Source of the DNA: Bacillus sp. (in: firmicutes)
GTDB taxonomy: Bacteria > Bacillota > Bacilli > Bacillales > Bacillaceae
NCBI GenBank assembly: GCA_031180405.1
Contig: JAPSLU010000022.1
Location: forward strand, 1-33,065
Direction of reading: 5' to 3'
Length of the DNA stretch: 33,065 nucleotides
Within the stretch, counting starts at the first letter, position 1. Every line of letters starts with the position of its first letter. The translations under genes were made by a program, and so were the position numbers. This document shows positions 18,101 to 25,610 of this stretch, in pieces. Below the pieces are notes generated by a model, which was not told the origin of the DNA, did not search any database, and was given only the letters and a program-made list of their open reading frames with translations.

Positions 18101-18686
18101 GCATTTCCTTAGGGCTAAGTATGTAATCACCTGCCCCTGATTTAATAGCACTTTCGGGCATGTCCCTAAATTTTGCTGTTTCATCTTGAATAAGACATAG
18201 TCCACTTTTTTCATAAATATCGTTTAATCCTTTTGTGCCATCTGTCCCTTTTCCAGATAAGATAATCCCAATTGCTTTTGTTTCGGCATATGCTGCGATT
18301 GAAGTTAAGAATGTGTTTATTGGATAATGCACAGGCTGACTATCGTGATATTTTTCCAAATGAACAAATCCTTGATCATTTATCGTTATGTAATGATTCG
18401 ATGGGCACAAATAAACAGTTTGAGGCTTCAGCTGCAAACCTTCTTTTGCTATTACAATTTGCATGTTTGTGGATTTTTTCAGTAGTTCTGGCATAAAATT
18501 TTTATAGTTAGATGCTAGGTGTTGGACTACAACGAATACTGCATCTATGTCGGACCTTATACTTTGGAAAAATTGTTCGATGGCTTCAAGTCCTCCAGCC
18601 GACGCACCAATTCCTACAACATAAGGAATCTCAGATACAGCCTTTTTAAGACCCATTTCAATTTGCCCTTCTGGTGCATGTGACAT
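15105..18686 (-). CDS. CheB-CheR-PAS-PAS-histidine kinase fusion
   Basis: This 1193-residue soluble protein has, in order: a CheB methylesterase domain (20-195) with S29 in GIGASAGG, H56 in VVQHLA and D149 in GKGTDG, so its triad is complete; a CheR methyltransferase domain (about 215-475) with the SAM loop VAGCSLGQEAYSLA at 318-331 and SCRNVMIYF; a PAS-like part (525-630); a coiled coil rich in EELxSTNEEL (650-735); two PAS domains (about 735-840 and 845-960); and a kinase with H985 in AHEIRNPLTSL and GLGL boxes. CheB lacks its usual N-terminal receiver. No membrane segment, no receiver domain, and no regulator gene alongside. GGGAGG precedes the ATG. The kinase core looks like sporulation-type kinases, so input to Spo0F is possible (inference). 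Confidence 0.93.
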   Translation of the reverse strand: MSHAPEGQIEMGLKKAVSEIPYVVGIGASAGGLEAIEQFFQSIRSDIDAVFVVVQHLASNYKNFMPELLKKSTNMQIVIAKEGLQLKPQTVYLCPSNHYITINDQGFVHLEKYHDSQPVHYPINTFLTSIAAYAETKAIGIILSGKGTDGTKGLNDIYEKSGLCLIQDETAKFRDMPESAIKSGAGDYILSPKEMPDQIKNYIKTKPMDYSETTLKQVLMMIHKKSGVDFSMYKKNTVIRRIEHRMSLVDEIVPTLEDYKNYLLENPREIRYLQEDLLIGVTHFFRDAEAFSYLQQHLIPKMIDENIQRGRNKIRIWVAGCSLGQEAYSLAILFNEELEKRECEMDLQIFATDINRDSVKFASQGCYSEQTVSMIPKHLLIKYFDKDGSDYQVKREIRHKIVFAPHNMTIDSPFVNLDMISCRNVMIYFQTELQQKILSLFHFALNEKGYLFLGPSETIGKLSNLFNSINNKWKIFRNEASENKQLSQVFLTPQESLKDEGGTDRKCLEYFRDPYRFQHPDELYFSLMDELLPPCIVINEHNEVLLFSGNAEDYLNLSKRKVNDNIFNMIPANLSVAIGTAIKKVREELTEIKCKDLLINQKESKQIKLVVKPVENTGKGYVALFLEDYKPDSSVTFKADSNVSDHDSAYKQRIFELEQELYYTKQSLQSTIEELETSNEELQSTNEELIAANEELQSTNEEMRSVNEELISVNMEYEKKIKELLDLNNDMDNLLINTNIATIFLDKKLNIKLYTPEAMKIFHLIERDKGRPIYHITHMLDYDLIIEDIQDVLITTKTIIKELPSKDGKWYSIKIMPYRTSEYRMDGIVITFIDISKIKKVNRELQLSMQAIELGPANTVFTDFQGNIEYANSKFAKQLGLEVNEVIGRKLKDIYLEFYKDSDFDLHWKKVRAGEKWTGELSYKDQKGKEHWEHLSLIPVENEEHDVVQILRVGEDITSRKSSEQMLIKSEMLSAIGQLAAGIAHEIRNPLTSLRGFLQLMIQSNTYQKEYADVMMTEFIRLEEIINEFLVLSRQKTAEFQEVNINKVIKDVSKIWETQASLNNVAIEASIDPMFLAVKGVENELKQVFINIVKNGIESMEGRQGQLKIETKKLEEEKVLIRFQDQGKGIPKEQLEKMGEPFFTTKEKGTGLGLMVSFKIIESHNGKIVFTSELDKGTTVEITLPLSNSVKMI

Positions 18687-18721
18687 CTAGTATCCTCCCT
18701 TAAACATTGCCAAATTCTCTA

Positions 18722-18728
18722 TTCGACA
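18722..18728 (-). promoter_or_regulatory. Possible Spo0A box upstream of the fusion kinase
   Basis: TGTCGAA on the minus strand, in a TTTTGTCGAATA context, 36 bases before the kinase start, equals the seven-base Spo0A consensus. A 7-mer match can easily be chance. Confidence 0.25.
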
Positions 18729-18829
18729 AAAGCTAGTAAAATCCTGTTAGCGTTCGAGGAAATAGTTATTTATTTGAAATTTTCACCTTAAAACTATTAC
18801 ATATAGTACCAGTTTAGGATATATTTACT

Positions 18830-18846
18830 ATGATAACAGTTATCAT
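18830..18846. promoter_or_regulatory. Perfect 8-1-8 palindrome, Fur-family-like
   Basis: ATGATAACAGTTATCAT is fully symmetric and differs from the Fur 7-1-7 core TGATAATNATTATCA in two symmetric positions. It lies about 145 bases upstream of the CheB-CheR kinase. From 18847 to 19005 I see only a fragment resembling a family-B end near 18940-18955 (AAGACTGCTGG). Confidence 0.4.
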
Positions 18847-19005
18847 TTCAGGGTGGAACAAATATATGATATACTTCTATAATTCTTCATAGAAGCAATT
18901 TATTTAAGGTTATCTAGCCTATTTTTTTCCAAAAGCAAGACTGCTGGTACTGGATGTCGTGCGTTTAGCCACAGAGAAGGAATTTTATCAATTTCTAAAA
19001 AATTA

Positions 19006-19034
19006 AAAAGGAGCGACTTTATCGCTCCTTTCAA
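19006..19034 (-). terminator. Rho-independent terminator of the GAF-GAF-PAS kinase gene
   Basis: AAAGGAGCGA and TCGCTCCTTT form a 10-bp stem with a 5-base loop. On the minus strand it is followed by TTTTTAATTTTTT. Confidence 0.88.
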
Positions 19035-19045
19035 TCTATATACTA

Positions 19046-21112
19046 TTAAACTTGATGTTTCAAAGGTAAAACTATTTTCACTGTTGTTCCCTGTCCTACT
19101 TCACTAGTGAAGAATATATTCCCTTTATGATTTTGTATAATTTTATAGCTAATCATTAAACCTAATCCACTACCTTTTTCTTTGTTTGAATAATAAGGCT
19201 CACCTAGTTTAGCTATGCGTTCTTGGGCGATTCCAACGCCTTGGTCTTTCACCAAAATGTAGATAGACTCATCATTTTCCATCCCAAGTTCTATTCGGAC
19301 TTCCCCCCCATTTGGCATCGATTCAATCGCATTACTAATTACATGTTGAAACACCTGTTTTATTTGGGTTTCATCACATTGTATCTCAATTTTATCATGT
19401 GATTCAAAATCAAATGTGATATTGAGTAATCTACTTACTTCTTTATTAGCGAGCAAAACTTCATCAAGAAGTTGATTGACTTCATTTCGATTGCGTTTTA
19501 TTCCAAGATGGGAGTTCGCAAGGATTAATATTTCATTTACAAATTCCTCCATTTGACCAAGTTCAGCTAAGATGAGTTCTTCAAATGGAGAGGCTTGATC
19601 TTTTCTTAATTGCATAAATCCCTTTACACTTGTCAGAGGATTACGTATTTCATGTGCGATACTTGCAGCCAGTTGACTCACAGCTGCTAATTTATCTGTT
19701 TTGCGGATTAAATCTTCGTTCAACTTTGCCTCCGTTATATCCTCAGCCACACCAACTAACCTATATATCTTACCTTCTTCATTAAAAATAGGAACAACGC
19801 GGTTACGCACCCAGCGAATTGAACCATTGGAGTGAATTAATCTATAGTCAAACTCAATGCTTTCTTCGATATTGATAAATTTAGCTACTGTGTGTTCCCG
19901 GTCTTCAGCATAAATAGTGTTTATCCATAATGTTTGATCTGCATTATATTGCTCTTCAGTATATCCAGAGATTTCTTTCAAGGCTGAACTCATATACAAA
20001 AGTCTATTTTCCTCTAAATCAAAAATCCAAAATGCTTCCTTAATATTATTTACAATTTGTTGGAAACGTTCCTGACTCTCCCTTAATATAGCATCAGCCT
20101 GTAGCCGTTCGATTTCAAAGCCAACCCACTGTGTCATTAATTGAAGAAACTCAAGATCTGAATTAGAAATAGACCTAAACGATTGATCTAAAGAAAAGAA
20201 ACAAAACGTTCCATAAAAATAATTATTTACAAAAATTGGTGCTCCTACGTATTCTTTGATCATGGGCGTTTGATCGTTAAATGCAACGGATTGCTTAAAA
20301 TGATGAGGCTCTAATTTTTCTACAACTTTCCCTGCATAGGTTTCATTTAATGGGATGATATCTCCAGCTCGTCTTTCATTTGGAGTCTTACTTATGGTTT
20401 GAATAATCTCATAATCATCTCCAGTTATCTTCGAAATATTTCCGTCCGACAACCGAAAGCGGTCACATCCGATTCTAAGTAGCCTCTTTATCTTTTCTTC
20501 AAAGCTAAGCCCGTTATTACTTGTCACTTCATATAGAGTACGAATCGATTGCTCATTTATTGTTTTTTCAATTAAATCTGCTCTAAGCTCTATTTCTGTA
20601 TGAACCCATTTGCTTAAATCCACTAAAGTTTGTAATTCATCTTCTGAAAAAGAGCGTGGTTTTACATCTATAATACAAAGAGTGCCTAATATATTGTTAT
20701 GTTTAGTCACAATTGGCGCGCCTGCATAAAAACGAATATGGTGTTCCTTTACGAGAGGGTTATCTATAAATCTCTCATCTTCCATTGCATTCTCTATAAC
20801 TAGAGGTTTACTATCTAAAACGACATGCTGACAGAATGCAGCATCTCGATCAGTAGATCTATCTTTTAAGAGATTTCCTGTTAGACCTACACACGACTTA
20901 AACCATTGCTTATCCTCTGTTACTAATGTGATAAGAGAAACCGGCACTTGAAAAACTCGACTTGCCAATTGAGTAATACGATCAAAAGATTGTTCATTTG
21001 GAGTATGAATGAGATTCAGGCTGTATAATTCTATTAATCTCCTCTCTTCTTTTTCTAAAAAAGAGGAGCTTTTCCCTTTGAATATTTCCTCTAGCTTAAA
21101 AATAAGAACCAC
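19046..21112 (-). CDS. GAF-GAF-PAS sensor histidine kinase
   Basis: This 688-residue soluble kinase has a first GAF domain at about 41-175 (with AFCQHVVLDSKPLVIENA), a second GAF at about 200-335, PAS at about 345-462 (ending GVAEDITEAK), HisKA with H487 in SIAHEIRNPLTSVKGFMQL, and HATPase at about 570-688 (NAIESMPNGGE, DQGVGI, GSGLGLMISYK). Its kinase core closely resembles that of the upstream CheB-CheR kinase. No response regulator is adjacent. The only possible start in the open frame is GTG at 21110-21112, with GGAG overlapping it and no proper spacing. A TATAAT lies only about 18 bases upstream, so the message may have a very short leader. Confidence 0.92.
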   Translation of the reverse strand: MVLIFKLEEIFKGKSSSFLEKEERRLIELYSLNLIHTPNEQSFDRITQLASRVFQVPVSLITLVTEDKQWFKSCVGLTGNLLKDRSTDRDAAFCQHVVLDSKPLVIENAMEDERFIDNPLVKEHHIRFYAGAPIVTKHNNILGTLCIIDVKPRSFSEDELQTLVDLSKWVHTEIELRADLIEKTINEQSIRTLYEVTSNNGLSFEEKIKRLLRIGCDRFRLSDGNISKITGDDYEIIQTISKTPNERRAGDIIPLNETYAGKVVEKLEPHHFKQSVAFNDQTPMIKEYVGAPIFVNNYFYGTFCFFSLDQSFRSISNSDLEFLQLMTQWVGFEIERLQADAILRESQERFQQIVNNIKEAFWIFDLEENRLLYMSSALKEISGYTEEQYNADQTLWINTIYAEDREHTVAKFINIEESIEFDYRLIHSNGSIRWVRNRVVPIFNEEGKIYRLVGVAEDITEAKLNEDLIRKTDKLAAVSQLAASIAHEIRNPLTSVKGFMQLRKDQASPFEELILAELGQMEEFVNEILILANSHLGIKRNRNEVNQLLDEVLLANKEVSRLLNITFDFESHDKIEIQCDETQIKQVFQHVISNAIESMPNGGEVRIELGMENDESIYILVKDQGVGIAQERIAKLGEPYYSNKEKGSGLGLMISYKIIQNHKGNIFFTSEVGQGTTVKIVLPLKHQV

Positions 21113-21129
21113 TCCAAGCTTTTTTTCAC

Positions 21130-21135
21130 ATTATA
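21130..21135 (-). promoter_or_regulatory. -10 element close to the GAF kinase start
   Basis: TATAAT on the minus strand, 17 bases before the GTG. The -35 region (TTCCGT at 17 bases) is weak. Confidence 0.4.
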
Positions 21136-21183
21136 CCATATGGAATAATATCACGGAACAAAAGTTCGCTTCCTTATTAAGTA

Positions 21184-21220
21184 CAAAAAACAGTGATTTC
21201 CGTTGGGATCACTGTTTTTT
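21184..21220 (-). terminator. Rho-independent terminator of yclQ
   Basis: AAAACAGTGAT and ATCACTGTTTT form an 11-bp stem with a 10-base loop and T-runs on either side, between the yclQ stop and the kinase gene. Confidence 0.85.
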
Positions 21221-21276
21221 AAAATCAATTATATTCAAATTGATTTTCTTTGAAATTTCTTTGGCCACATTCAGAC

Positions 21277-22320
21277 CTATTTTAATTCTGCTAAAACTTC
21301 ATCTATTTTTGCAAGCTCAGATTGTAAACCGCCACCACTTACATACCATAGTGGGCCATCTAAGTAAACGACTCTATCATTTTGATACGCTTCCGTTTTC
21401 TTAAGAATATCATTTTCCATATCAGCCTCAATATTAGAGTCTCCTCCAACAGCTGCTGTACGGTCAATCACAAATAACACTTGTGGATTGAATTCTAAGA
21501 TGGCTTCGAAACCAAAATTAGAACCGTGAGAGGATGATTCAATATTTTCTGTTACTGGCTTGAATCCATAAATATCATAAATGTAACCAAAACGGGAGTC
21601 TTCTGCGAAACCAGATAATTTCCCTTCATTGTACATAGTAACTAAAGATGTTTCATAGTTCCCAGCTAAAGCTTTTATTTCTTCTAAGGCTGAATTAAAT
21701 TTTGCCGTATATTCATCAGCTTCTGTTTCTTTCCCAAACATTTTTGCGGCTAAATCTACAGATGATAAGAATGTGTTCCAGTAGTCATCCTGTGAGGTAC
21801 CCACAAACACAACAGGTGCGATTTCTTTTAATTCTTCATAGTATGCTGACTGACGACCAGAGATAAAGATAACATCAGGAGCCAGTTCAGCAATATCTTC
21901 AAGTAGGGGTTCTTTTATGTTACCAACACTTTTAAACTCATCTGCATTATATTTTTCAAGCTGAGGTGGTAGGGCAGAGTCTTTAGCAACCCCTACAATT
22001 CCCTCAACACCTAGTGCATCTAATGTATCTAGGAACCCATAATCAAATACAACAATTTTTTCTGGCATCGTTTCAAATGTTACATCTTCAAAATTAACTG
22101 AACCTGCTTCTTCACTTTCAGCTGAAGCAACTGTTGGCGATACAGTCATTGGATATACAGGACCTTCTCCAGCTGCCGATGTATCAGTTTCTTCTGCTGT
22201 ACTTTCAGCTGCTGTCGTTTCATTTGTTTCTTCTTTTGAAGCCTCTTCGGTAGATCCACATGCAGCAAGCATTAAAACCATAGCTGCTAACAATGAGATA
22301 AATAAATTATTTTTTTTCAT
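21277..22320 (-). CDS. yclQ: Siderophore-binding lipoprotein, YclQ-like
   Basis: The 347-residue lipoprotein has signal peptide 1-20 with lipobox LAAC and C21 as the lipidated residue. A linker rich in E, T, S and A (22-50) is followed by a periplasmic-binding fold typical of iron-siderophore receptors (VVFDYGFLDTLDALGVEGIV, LAPDVIFISGRQS, NPQVLFVIDRT). The neighbours are a matching two-permease, one-ATPase importer in the order of B. subtilis yclNOPQ, which takes up petrobactin-type siderophores. The linker makes it longer than YclQ. A 355-base gap separates it from yclP and includes its own Fur box and a promoter-like sequence, so it can be expressed alone. GGGAG precedes the ATG. Confidence 0.9.
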   Translation of the reverse strand: MKKNNLFISLLAAMVLMLAACGSTEEASKEETNETTAAESTAEETDTSAAGEGPVYPMTVSPTVASAESEEAGSVNFEDVTFETMPEKIVVFDYGFLDTLDALGVEGIVGVAKDSALPPQLEKYNADEFKSVGNIKEPLLEDIAELAPDVIFISGRQSAYYEELKEIAPVVFVGTSQDDYWNTFLSSVDLAAKMFGKETEADEYTAKFNSALEEIKALAGNYETSLVTMYNEGKLSGFAEDSRFGYIYDIYGFKPVTENIESSSHGSNFGFEAILEFNPQVLFVIDRTAAVGGDSNIEADMENDILKKTEAYQNDRVVYLDGPLWYVSGGGLQSELAKIDEVLAELK

Positions 22321-22361
22321 ATGTCTTACTCTCCCTTTTATATGTAAATTTTAATTGTTAA

Positions 22362-22407
22362 TGATAATCATTATCAATTATAACTCTTTCATCATAGGAT
22401 AAATCAA
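22362..22407 (-). promoter_or_regulatory. Fur box and promoter of yclQ
   Basis: TGATAATCATTATCA (22362-22376) is a perfect 7-1-7 Fur core. A TATAAT on the minus strand (22377-22382) touches it. TTGATT (22402-22407) is a possible -35 at 19 bases, which is longer than ideal. Confidence 0.85.
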
Positions 22408-22491
22408 CATTACCGTCAATATTATTTGAAATATTTTTACAATTATTTCCTGACACACTTTGTTTTGTTTTTATGAACATATATGAGAACT

Positions 22492-22596
22492 GGTTGATTG
22501 AAGCTATACAGGATGCTCGCTTTCCGTGGTGCGGGAGGTGAAAAATCCTCGGCGCACAGCGCCTGCAGGAGTCTCTCATATCCATTCCAATCAACC
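22492..22596 (+). repeat. Family-A GC-rich intergenic repeat within the ycl operon
   Basis: The ends GGTTGATTG and CAATCAACC are a 9-bp perfect inverted repeat. Blocks CAGGATGCTCGCTTTCCG, TCCTCGGCGC, GCGCCTGC and AGGAGTCTC match the order of the copy at 7731-7985. The GGGTCTCACCTGTCCC block present in that copy is missing here. It sits between yclP and the yclQ promoter. No gene is seen in the 22408-22675 gap. Confidence 0.7.
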
Positions 22597-22675
22597 TAAA
22601 CAAGTTCTTTAAAAATGAGAGAGGATCATCCAAGTAAAAAACTCTACGGCGCTTTTCTTCATCATTTAAATTTGC

Positions 22676-23443
22676 TCATGTATGTGAATTAAAATAAACA
22701 CAAATCCTACAACCATTTTGCTCTTGTATTGGTATATCCATATCGTAAATTTCACGTAATGCATCAGAATTAATGATTTCATGGGTTGGTCCATTTTTCA
22801 TAAGCTTTCCATCTTTCAATGCCACGATACGATCAGAATAAACAGACGCAAAATTTATATCATGTAGTACGATGACAACTGTTTTGCCAAGTTCATCCAC
22901 AAGCTTTCTTAAAATTTTCATAATTTGTACAGAATGCTTCATATCTAAGTTATTCAAAGGCTCATCAAGCAAGACATAATCCGTATCCTGCGCAATGACC
23001 ATTGCAATAAAAGCACGTTGTCTTTGACCACCCGATAATTCATCTAAGAACTTATCTTCCATTTCTAATAAATTCATATAGTCGAGTGCTTGATCAATAA
23101 ATTTACCATCTTCAGTTGTAAGACGTCCCCTTGAATAAGGATAACGACCGAATGCAACAAGCTCACGTACGGTTAACCGAACATTAAGGTAGTTTGCCTG
23201 TTTCAATATTGAAACACGTTTTGCAAATTCAGAAGACTTCCACTTCTTCACATTATTTTTATCGAGTAATACTTCACCTGTATCGGCTTCTAATAAACGG
23301 CTCACCATAGAAAGAAGTGTTGATTTACCAGCACCATTCGGACCAATAAACGATGTAATTGTCCCAGGCTCAATTGTTACAGTAACATCCTCTACAACAG
23401 GTTTTTTACCAAATCGCTTTGTTAATCCTTTGATTTCAATCAT
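22676..23443 (-). CDS. yclP: Iron-siderophore ABC transporter ATPase, YclP-like
   Basis: The 255-residue ABC ATPase energises siderophore import at the inner face of the membrane. Walker A GPNGAGKST is at 34-42, the Q-loop near ILKQANYL (79-86), the signature LSGGQRQR from 136, Walker B YVLLDEP with D160/E161, and the switch histidine in VIVLHDINFAS. It belongs to the FecE/FepC group. Its ATG overlaps the yclO stop by four bases (ATGA), a sign of translational coupling with the permease genes. Confidence 0.93.
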   Translation of the reverse strand: MIEIKGLTKRFGKKPVVEDVTVTIEPGTITSFIGPNGAGKSTLLSMVSRLLEADTGEVLLDKNNVKKWKSSEFAKRVSILKQANYLNVRLTVRELVAFGRYPYSRGRLTTEDGKFIDQALDYMNLLEMEDKFLDELSGGQRQRAFIAMVIAQDTDYVLLDEPLNNLDMKHSVQIMKILRKLVDELGKTVVIVLHDINFASVYSDRIVALKDGKLMKNGPTHEIINSDALREIYDMDIPIQEQNGCRICVYFNSHT

Positions 23444-24393
23444 CCTGCTGCCCTACTTTCTTTTAGTAATAGATAAATAAAGTAAATACCACCGATAAAG
23501 TTAATAATAACGCTTAACGTCGTACGTAATTCAAAAATATGCTCCACAAGGAATTGTCCGCCAACTAATGCGATAATACTGATTAAACTCGCCCCTAATA
23601 TGTGAATTGAATGTTTATACGACACCAAAAACTGATAGGAAAGGTTTGCTACGATTAATCCAAAGAAAGTAATTGGACCAACTAGCGCTGTAGATGTAGC
23701 AATTAAAATAGACGATAAAATTAAGATTTTCATCACCATACCGTCATAATTAATACCCAGATTCATTGCATTTTCACGACCAAGGGACATAACATCCAGC
23801 TTACCCATAATAAGATACCCGTAAATAAACGCTAGGATCAAGATACCAATTGAAATATATAATAACTCTGCCTTCACATTGGTAAAGGTCGCGAACAAAC
23901 GGTTCTGAAGACTTAAATACTCCACTGGATCGATTAGTACTTGTAGAAATGTGACAAAGCTTCCTAATAGAGTTCCAATAATCATACCTATTAATAATAA
24001 AAAATAAATTGGATGTTTATCTGCTCTGAACAAGAATCGATATAAAATCATTGCAAATACAACCATAGCAACAATTGCAGCACCAAAGTTTAAATATTTA
24101 TTCAACACCCAAACTGACATAGATCCAGCAAAAAAATAGATTAGGGTTTGTACAACTTGATACATAGAATCAAGGCCCATAACAGAAGGGGTTAAAATTC
24201 GATTATGCGTAATCGTCTGGAACACGATTGTAGAATATGCAATTGCTATACCTGTTACAACCATTGCAGTAACACGCAGCATACGCTTTGGAAATGCATA
24301 ATCAAAGCCACCTTTTATATCATAAAAACCATAAAGCAATATAAAAACAATGGCAATTGCTGCTAACAAAATCAGTTTCGTACTATTTCGCAT
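23440..24393 (-). CDS. yclO: Iron-siderophore ABC transporter permease, YclO-like
   Basis: This 317-residue FecCD-family permease has about nine hydrophobic helices. The block ALVGPITFFGLIVANLSYQ holds the GPI-x-F-x-GL-x-x-PN-like loop of the family, and ITHNRILTPSVMGLDSMYQ the other conserved outside segment. It forms the channel as a heterodimer with the protein encoded just upstream, and couples to YclP. It overlaps yclN by 11 bases and yclP by four, so all three are one translational unit. Confidence 0.92.
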   Translation of the reverse strand: MRNSTKLILLAAIAIVFILLYGFYDIKGGFDYAFPKRMLRVTAMVVTGIAIAYSTIVFQTITHNRILTPSVMGLDSMYQVVQTLIYFFAGSMSVWVLNKYLNFGAAIVAMVVFAMILYRFLFRADKHPIYFLLLIGMIIGTLLGSFVTFLQVLIDPVEYLSLQNRLFATFTNVKAELLYISIGILILAFIYGYLIMGKLDVMSLGRENAMNLGINYDGMVMKILILSSILIATSTALVGPITFFGLIVANLSYQFLVSYKHSIHILGASLISIIALVGGQFLVEHIFELRTTLSVIINFIGGIYFIYLLLKESRAAG

Positions 24394-25336
24394 ATGCTTT
24401 CCCCCTTAATAGCATAGTTAAGAAGATCGCACTGCCTATTACTGCCACCGTTACATTAACCGGAATCTCATAAGGGTGAATAATAATACGTCCTAGAATG
24501 TCACATATTAATAAGAAGACAACCCCTAACACTGCTGTATGTGGAATGGTTTTCCGTAAATTATCTCCTAAATAAAGAGATACAATATTTGGAACAATAA
24601 GTCCTAAAAATGGAATAACACCTACAGTTAGTACAACTGTTGTAGAAATAATTGCAACTAAGATAAGGCCAATATTAAGTACTAGTTTATAACTTAAACC
24701 TAAATTCCTCGCAAAATCTTCACCCATACCAACAACTGTAAATTTATTCGCATAAAGAAACGCTAATATAACAGCTGGAATACTTACATATAAGAGCTCA
24801 TAGCGACCAGCAATAATTAAAGTAAAGCTTCCCATTAGCCAAGAGGATATATTTTGAAGGAGATCGGCCTCATAACCAAAGAAAGTCGTAATAGATGACA
24901 AAATATTGCCATACATAATTCCTATTAGTGGGACAAAAATAACATCCTTAAATTTTATACGATCTAATATCTGCATAAAAATGAATGTTCCTGCTAAAGC
25001 AAATGCAAAACTAAACATTACTTGCTGCGTATAGGTTACATTCGTAAAAAATAGCATTGAAATTAAAATCCCTAGTTTTGCTGCATCTAATGTTCCAGCA
25101 GTTGTAGGTGACACAAACTTATTTCGGCTTAAAGACTGCATAATTAAACCTGCAATACTCATTCCTGCGCCCGCTAATATAATCGCAATTAACCGAGGTA
25201 CGCGGCTTATTAAGAAAATTTGTGTTTCATCTGATTCCCAATTCAATAAATCGCTCGGCTTTATATCAATTGCTCCGATGAATAGCGATATAAAAGACAG
25301 GACTACTGCTGCAACTCCTAACATCCATAGTCTCAT
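24383..25336 (-). CDS. yclN: Iron-siderophore ABC transporter permease, YclN-like
   Basis: This 317-residue FecCD-family permease starts with a membrane helix (MLGVAAVVLSFISLFIGAID), then RVPRLIAIILAGAGMSIAGL and NKFVSPTTAGTLDAAKLG, both conserved. The VGVIPFLGLIVPNIVSLYLG loop, with GLIVPN intact, contacts the ATPase. First gene of the importer; its promoter has a Fur box in the spacer. AGGG lies a few bases before the ATG. Confidence 0.93.
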   Translation of the reverse strand: MRLWMLGVAAVVLSFISLFIGAIDIKPSDLLNWESDETQIFLISRVPRLIAIILAGAGMSIAGLIMQSLSRNKFVSPTTAGTLDAAKLGILISMLFFTNVTYTQQVMFSFAFALAGTFIFMQILDRIKFKDVIFVPLIGIMYGNILSSITTFFGYEADLLQNISSWLMGSFTLIIAGRYELLYVSIPAVILAFLYANKFTVVGMGEDFARNLGLSYKLVLNIGLILVAIISTTVVLTVGVIPFLGLIVPNIVSLYLGDNLRKTIPHTAVLGVVFLLICDILGRIIIHPYEIPVNVTVAVIGSAIFLTMLLRGKAYAK

Positions 25337-25364
25337 TTAAAACCCTCATAACGTGTATATTCTT

Positions 25365-25393
25365 AGTATCATTGATAACAATTATCATTACAA
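25365..25393 (-). promoter_or_regulatory. Fur-controlled promoter of yclN-yclO-yclP
   Basis: On the minus strand TTGTAA (25388-25393) and GATACT (25365-25370) are 17 bases apart. The spacer is filled by TGATAATTGTTATCA (25373-25387), one base from the ideal Fur core, so bound Fur would block polymerase. Confidence 0.8.
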
Positions 25394-25435
25394 GTCGTTT
25401 TTAATCTATAGAACTAAAATGACAAAGCATTTTAC

Positions 25436-25450
25436 TGATAATCATTATCA
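25436..25450. promoter_or_regulatory. Second Fur box upstream of yclN
   Basis: TGATAATCATTATCA is a perfect Fur core, 49 bases upstream of the promoter-embedded box. From 25451 to 25610 I see nothing else. Confidence 0.8.
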
Positions 25451-25610
25451 GTTATTTCCAAAAAAAGAAACTTGCCAAATTAGCGACTCTTGCATTATTG
25501 AGATTGATTATCAACTACATTATTTAATGTATCACAAAAAATATAAAGGGAAAAGAGGTATTTTTCAAATTATGGCATTTGCCTAAATTTATTCACAATT
25601 CCTTCACAAA

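Noticed and set aside
22358-22633. Minus-strand frame of 91 codons between yclP and yclQ
   Set aside because: It consists of the family-A repeat and the yclQ promoter with its Fur box.
25353-25586. Plus-strand frame of 77 codons upstream of yclN
   Set aside because: It runs through both Fur boxes and the yclN promoter, has no ribosome binding site and no familiar sequence.
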